A stretch of 64,000 nucleotides of DNA from Marthasterias glacialis (lineage: Eukaryota > Echinodermata > Asteroidea > Forcipulatida > Asteriidae). Position numbers and translations under genes: made by a program. Location: NCBI GenBank assembly GCA_911728455.2, contig OU452234.1, positions 2,110,501 to 2,174,500 of the forward strand, in the 5' to 3' direction. Numbering within the stretch: the stretch's first letter is position 1; each line of letters opens with the position of its first letter. Positions 60,823 to 64,000 of the stretch are shown here, one piece after another. The notes beneath the pieces were generated by a model that did not search any database, was not told where the DNA came from, and was given only the letters and a program-made list of their open reading frames with translations.

Positions 60823-63795
60823 GGAAAGCCCTGTTCATGGGCTTTCCGAAAATGCCGGTCTTGAGGCTGTGGGATAAACAGGGAGGATGCCAGGGTCCGC
60901 GGAGTGAGGACACCCCGAGGATGTCCAGTGCATACGGCCATGCTGTATGTACGTCAACAATAGCCAAGGCCGCTACGTGTGTGCTGGACCGAAGCCAGCA
61001 AAAAAAAAAAAAACCCGCTGAAAAAAGAAGTCGGCAGCGCCAAGGCCAATAACTCCAGAAATAATGGGACTAGAGAGAAATTTCTTGTACCTGCAGTTAG
61101 CTGCCATAGTCCTGCATCCGACAATCTGGTTTTCCCGGCCAGCCAGGGCCATCTTCCGCCTTGAAACGCCCAGGGAACGGAGCTGCTCCGAATGCTCTTC
61201 AAACGCATGTCTAATGGCACTTTTGTACACGAAGCTGTAACAAAGTGAAAACAAGACTTATCAACGGCTCTATCTCCCAAAGTATTGGCGGCAAACTGAC
61301 AAGTCTAACACTGTTGGAAAGCCCTGTTCATGGGCTTTCCGAAAATGCCGGTCTTGAGGCTGTGGGATAAACAGGGAGGATGCCAGGGCCCGCGGAGTGA
61401 GGACACCCCGAGGATGTCCAGTGCATACGGCCATGCTGTATGTACGTCAACAATAGCCAAGGCCGCTACGTGTGTGCTGGACCGAAGCCAGCAAAAAAAA
61501 AAAAAAAAAACCCCGCTGAAAAAAGATGTCGGCAGCGCCACGGCCAGTAACTCCAGAAATAATGGGGCTAGAGAGAAATTTCTTGTACCTGCAGTTAGCT
61601 GCCATAGTCCTGCATCCGACAATCTGGTTTTCCCGGCCAGCCAGGGCCATCTTCCGCCTTGAAACGCCCAGGGAACGGAGCTGCTCCGAATGCTCTTCAA
61701 ACGCATGTCTAATGGCACTTTTGTACACGAAGCTGTAACAAAGTGAAAACAAGACTTATCAACGGCTCTATCTCCCAAAGTATTGGCGGCAAACTGACAA
61801 GTCTAACACTGTTGGAAAGCCCTGTTCATGGGCTTTTCGAAAATGCCGGTCTTGAGGCTGTGGGATAAACAGGGAGGATGCCAGGGCCCGCGGAGTGAGG
61901 ACACCCCGAGGATGTCCAGTGCATACGGCCATGCTGTATGTACGTCAACAATAGCCAAGGCCGCTACGTGTGTGCTGGACCGAAGCCAGCAAAAAAAAAA
62001 AAAAAACCCGCTGAAAAAAGAAGTCGGCAGCGCCACGGCCAGTAACTCCAGAAATAATGGGGCTAGAGAGAAATTTCTTGTACCTGCAGTTAGCTGCCAT
62101 AGTCCTGCATCCGACAATCTGGTTTTCCCGGCCAGCCAGGGCCATCTTCCGCCTTGAAACGCCCAGGGAACGGAGCTGCTCCGAATGCTCTTCAAACGCA
62201 TGTCTAATGGCACTTTTGTACACGAAGCTGTAACAAAGTGAAAACAAGACTTATCAACGGCTCTATCTCCCAAAGTATTGGCGGCAAACTGACAAGTCTA
62301 ACACTGTTGGAAAGCCCTGTTCATGGGCTTTCCGAAAATGCCGGTCTTGAGGCTGTGGGATAAACAGGGAGGATGCCAGGGTCCGCGGAGTGAGGACACC
62401 CCGAGGATGTCCAGTGCATACGGCCATGCTGTATGTACGTCAACAATATCCAAGGCCGCTACGTGTGTGCTGGACTGAAGCCAGCAAAAAAAAAAAAAAA
62501 ACCCGCTGAAAAAAGAAGTCGGCAGCGCCACGGCCAATAACTCCAGAAATAATGGGGCTAGAGAGAAACTTCTTGTACCTGCAGTTAGCTGCCATAGTCC
62601 TGCATCCGACAATCTGGTTTTCCCGGCCAGCCAGGGCCATCTTCCGCCTTGAAACGCCCAGGGAACGGAGCTGCTCCGAATGCTCTTCAAACGCATGTAT
62701 AATGGCACTTTTGTACACGAAGCTGTTACAAAGTGAAAACAAGACTTATCAACGGCTCTATCTCCCAAAGTATTGGCGGCAAACTGACAAGTCTAACACT
62801 GTTGGAAAGCCCTGTTCATGGGCTTTCCGAAAATGCCGGTCTTGAGGCTGTGGGATAAACAGGGAGGATGCCAGGGCCCGCGGAGTGAGGACACCCCGAG
62901 GATGTCCAGTGCATACGGCCATGCTGTATGTACGTCAACAATAGCCAAGGCCGCTACGTGTGTGCTGGACCGAAGCCAGCAAAAAAAAAAAAAAAAAACC
63001 CGCTGAAAAAAGATGTCGGCAGCGCCACGGCCAGTAACTCCAGAAATAATGGGGCTAGAGAGAAATTTCTTGTACCTGCAGTTAGCTGCCATAGTCCTGC
63101 ATCCGACAATCTGGTTTTCCCGGCCAGCCAGGGCCATCTTCCGCCTTGAAACGCCCAGGGAACGGAGCTGCTCCGAATGCTCTTCAAACGCATGTCTAAT
63201 GGCACTTTTGTACACGAAGCTGTAACAAAGTGAAAACAAGACTTATCAACGGCTCTATCTCCCAAAGTATTGGCGGCAAACTGACAAGTCTAACACTGTT
63301 GGAAAGCCCTGTTCATGGGCTTTCCGAAAATGCCGGTCTTGAGGCTGTGGGATAAACAGGGAGGATGCCAGGGCCCGCGGAGTGAGGACACCCCGAGGAT
63401 GTCCAGTGCATACGGCCATGCTGTATGTACGTCAACAATAGCCAAGGCCGCTACGTGTGTGCTGGACCGAAGCCAGCAAAAAAAAAAAAAAAACCCGATG
63501 AAAAAAGAAGTCGGCAGCGCCACGGCCAATAACTCCAGAAATAATGGGGCTAGAGAGAAATTTCTTGTACCTGCAGTTAGCTGCCATAGTCCTGCATCCG
63601 ACAATCTGGTTTTCCCGGCCAGCCAGGGCCATCTTCCGCCTTGAAACGCCCAGGGAACGGAGCTGCTCCGAATGCTCTTCAAACGCATGTCTAATGGCAC
63701 TTTTGTACACGAAGCTGTAACAAAGTGAAAACAAAACTTATCAACGGCTCTATCTCCCAAAGTATTGGCGGCAAACTGACAAGTCTAACACTGTT
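60823..63795 (+). repeat. Right-hand units, including a three-unit duplication
   Basis: Unit starts 60823 (AGGGTCCG, CCAAGGCC, GGGACTAG), 61316 (ACCCCGCTG, AGATGTCGG), 61814 (GGCTTTTCG), 62309 (AGGGTCCG, AATATCCAAGG, GGACTGAAG, GTATAATGG, CTGTTACAAAG), 62804 (AGATGTCGG), 63301 (CCCGATG, ACAAAACTTA). The AGATGTCGG units are 1488 bp apart, which suggests a trimer period that runs off the window. The unit at 62309 has the most private changes in this zone. Confidence 0.78.
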
Positions 63796-64000
63796 GGAAA
63801 GCCCTGTTCATGGGCTTTCCGAAAATGCCGGTCTTGAGGCTGTGGGATAAAAAGGGAGGATGCCAGGGCCCGCGGAGTGAGGACACCCCGAGGATGTCCA
63901 GTGCATACGGCCATGCTGTATGTACGTCAACAATAGCCAAGGCCGCTACGTGTGTGCTGGACCGAAGCCAGCAAAAAAAAAAAAAAAAAAAAAAACCACT
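63796..64000 (+). repeat. Partial satellite unit, right edge
   Basis: First 205 bases of a unit, cut just after the A-tract. It has GGGATAAAAAGGG instead of GGGATAAACAGGG, the longest A-tract seen (23 A) and CCACT where other units have CCGCT (a CpG to CpA change at 63998). The array continues to the right. Confidence 0.95.

Larger units (their letters stand above)
1..64000 (+). repeat. Satellite DNA array, ~495.6-bp unit, head to tail
   Basis: The same unit recurs about every 495 bases across the whole window without inversion or interruption apart from the N run. Spacing of one landmark (the 9-bp inverted repeat beginning GGAAAGCCC) gives 127 complete units between 356 and 63796. With 500 N removed, the mean is 62940/127 = 495.6 bp; individual units are 491-501 bp. 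Units differ from one another by few substitutions; most length change is in an internal A-tract. No unit contains a foreign insertion. By hand count a typical unit has about 24 CpG dinucleotides. This is the structure of a eukaryotic satellite. I do not recognise it as a named family and cannot assign a species or chromosome position. Open frames of 60-256 codons occur on both strands in every unit but are by-products of the repeat. Confidence 0.98.

Noticed and set aside
62695..62705. GTATAATGG at about 62697 as a TATA-like promoter
   Set aside because: A single-unit point change (GTCTAATGG to GTATAATGG) in a unit with several other private changes; nothing else supports a promoter.
12..63760. 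Hundreds of 60-160 codon open frames on both strands (minus-strand frames running into phenylalanine runs, plus-strand frames running into lysine runs)
   Set aside because: They are a few frames repeated in every unit, present on both strands, broken or shifted by A-tract length, and with no recognisable domain. They are by-products of the repeat, not genes.
1..64000. CRISPR array
   Set aside because: The repeats are whole 495-bp units with no unique spacers between short repeats, and the context is not prokaryotic.
1..64000. rDNA or tRNA gene cluster
   Set aside because: No unit holds 18S/5.8S/28S-like sequence, a tRNA cloverleaf, or matches to Pol III A and B boxes. The nearest B-box-like string (GTTCATGGG in hairpin 1) lacks required bases.
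1..64000. Unit length of about 3 x 165 bp as a sign of three phased nucleosomes
   Set aside because: No 165-bp internal periodicity is visible, and A-tracts occur only once per unit. Without nucleosome mapping the numerical match means little.

Overview
The window is one uninterrupted satellite DNA array. A unit averaging about 495.6 bp (range 491-501) repeats head to tail, always in the same orientation, from the first base to the last. I count 127 complete units, one of them containing a 500-base run of N at 14350-14849, plus a 355-base partial unit at the left edge and a 205-base partial unit at the right edge. Units are phased here from the first base of a perfect 9-bp inverted repeat (arms GGAAAGCCC / GGGCTTTCC), so the first complete unit starts at 356 and the last partial one at 63796. 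I find no protein-coding gene, rRNA, tRNA, CRISPR array or transposon. The many open frames on both strands are the same few frames repeated in every unit and all run into the homopolymer.

The sequence suggests a eukaryotic chromosome: pericentromeric, subtelomeric, sex-chromosome or other heterochromatin, in an assembly with a fixed-size scaffolding gap. Many variants are CpG to TpG/CpA transitions, which fits a CpG-methylating genome. The species cannot be named from the sequence. Each unit contains, in order: the 25-nt inverted repeat (unit offset 1-25), a second short hairpin (109-127), a third hairpin (160-178) that runs directly into an A-tract of 11-23 bases (sometimes A5-C-A8-10), an A/G-rich patch, a 13-nt palindrome (about 358-370) and a PstI-type CTGCAG site. 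Nearly all length variation lies in the A-tract, plus a 1-bp insertion in one lineage and a 5-bp duplication in two units.

The array is a mosaic of small higher-order repeats (HORs) recognisable by shared variants. From left to right: an A-B-C-D four-unit HOR (1-5808); a D'-D'-B three-unit HOR twice (5809-8789); single transitional units (8790-11271); a five-unit HOR over several rounds, containing the gap (11272-25155); a short-A-tract zone with duplicated blocks (25156-32569); a two-unit HOR twice (33064-35041); mixed units, then another two-unit HOR twice (38014-39989); a three-unit HOR (39990 to about 43461) passing into a four-unit pattern (42965-47930); a very homogeneous zone with alternating dimers (47931-54863); and a right-hand zone of C-like units carrying the AGTAACT variant, with dimer and trimer duplications (54864-64000). 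Nothing works together here as a gene system. The biological content is the architecture and evolution of the satellite, its repeated RNA-structure-like motifs, and what the gap hides.
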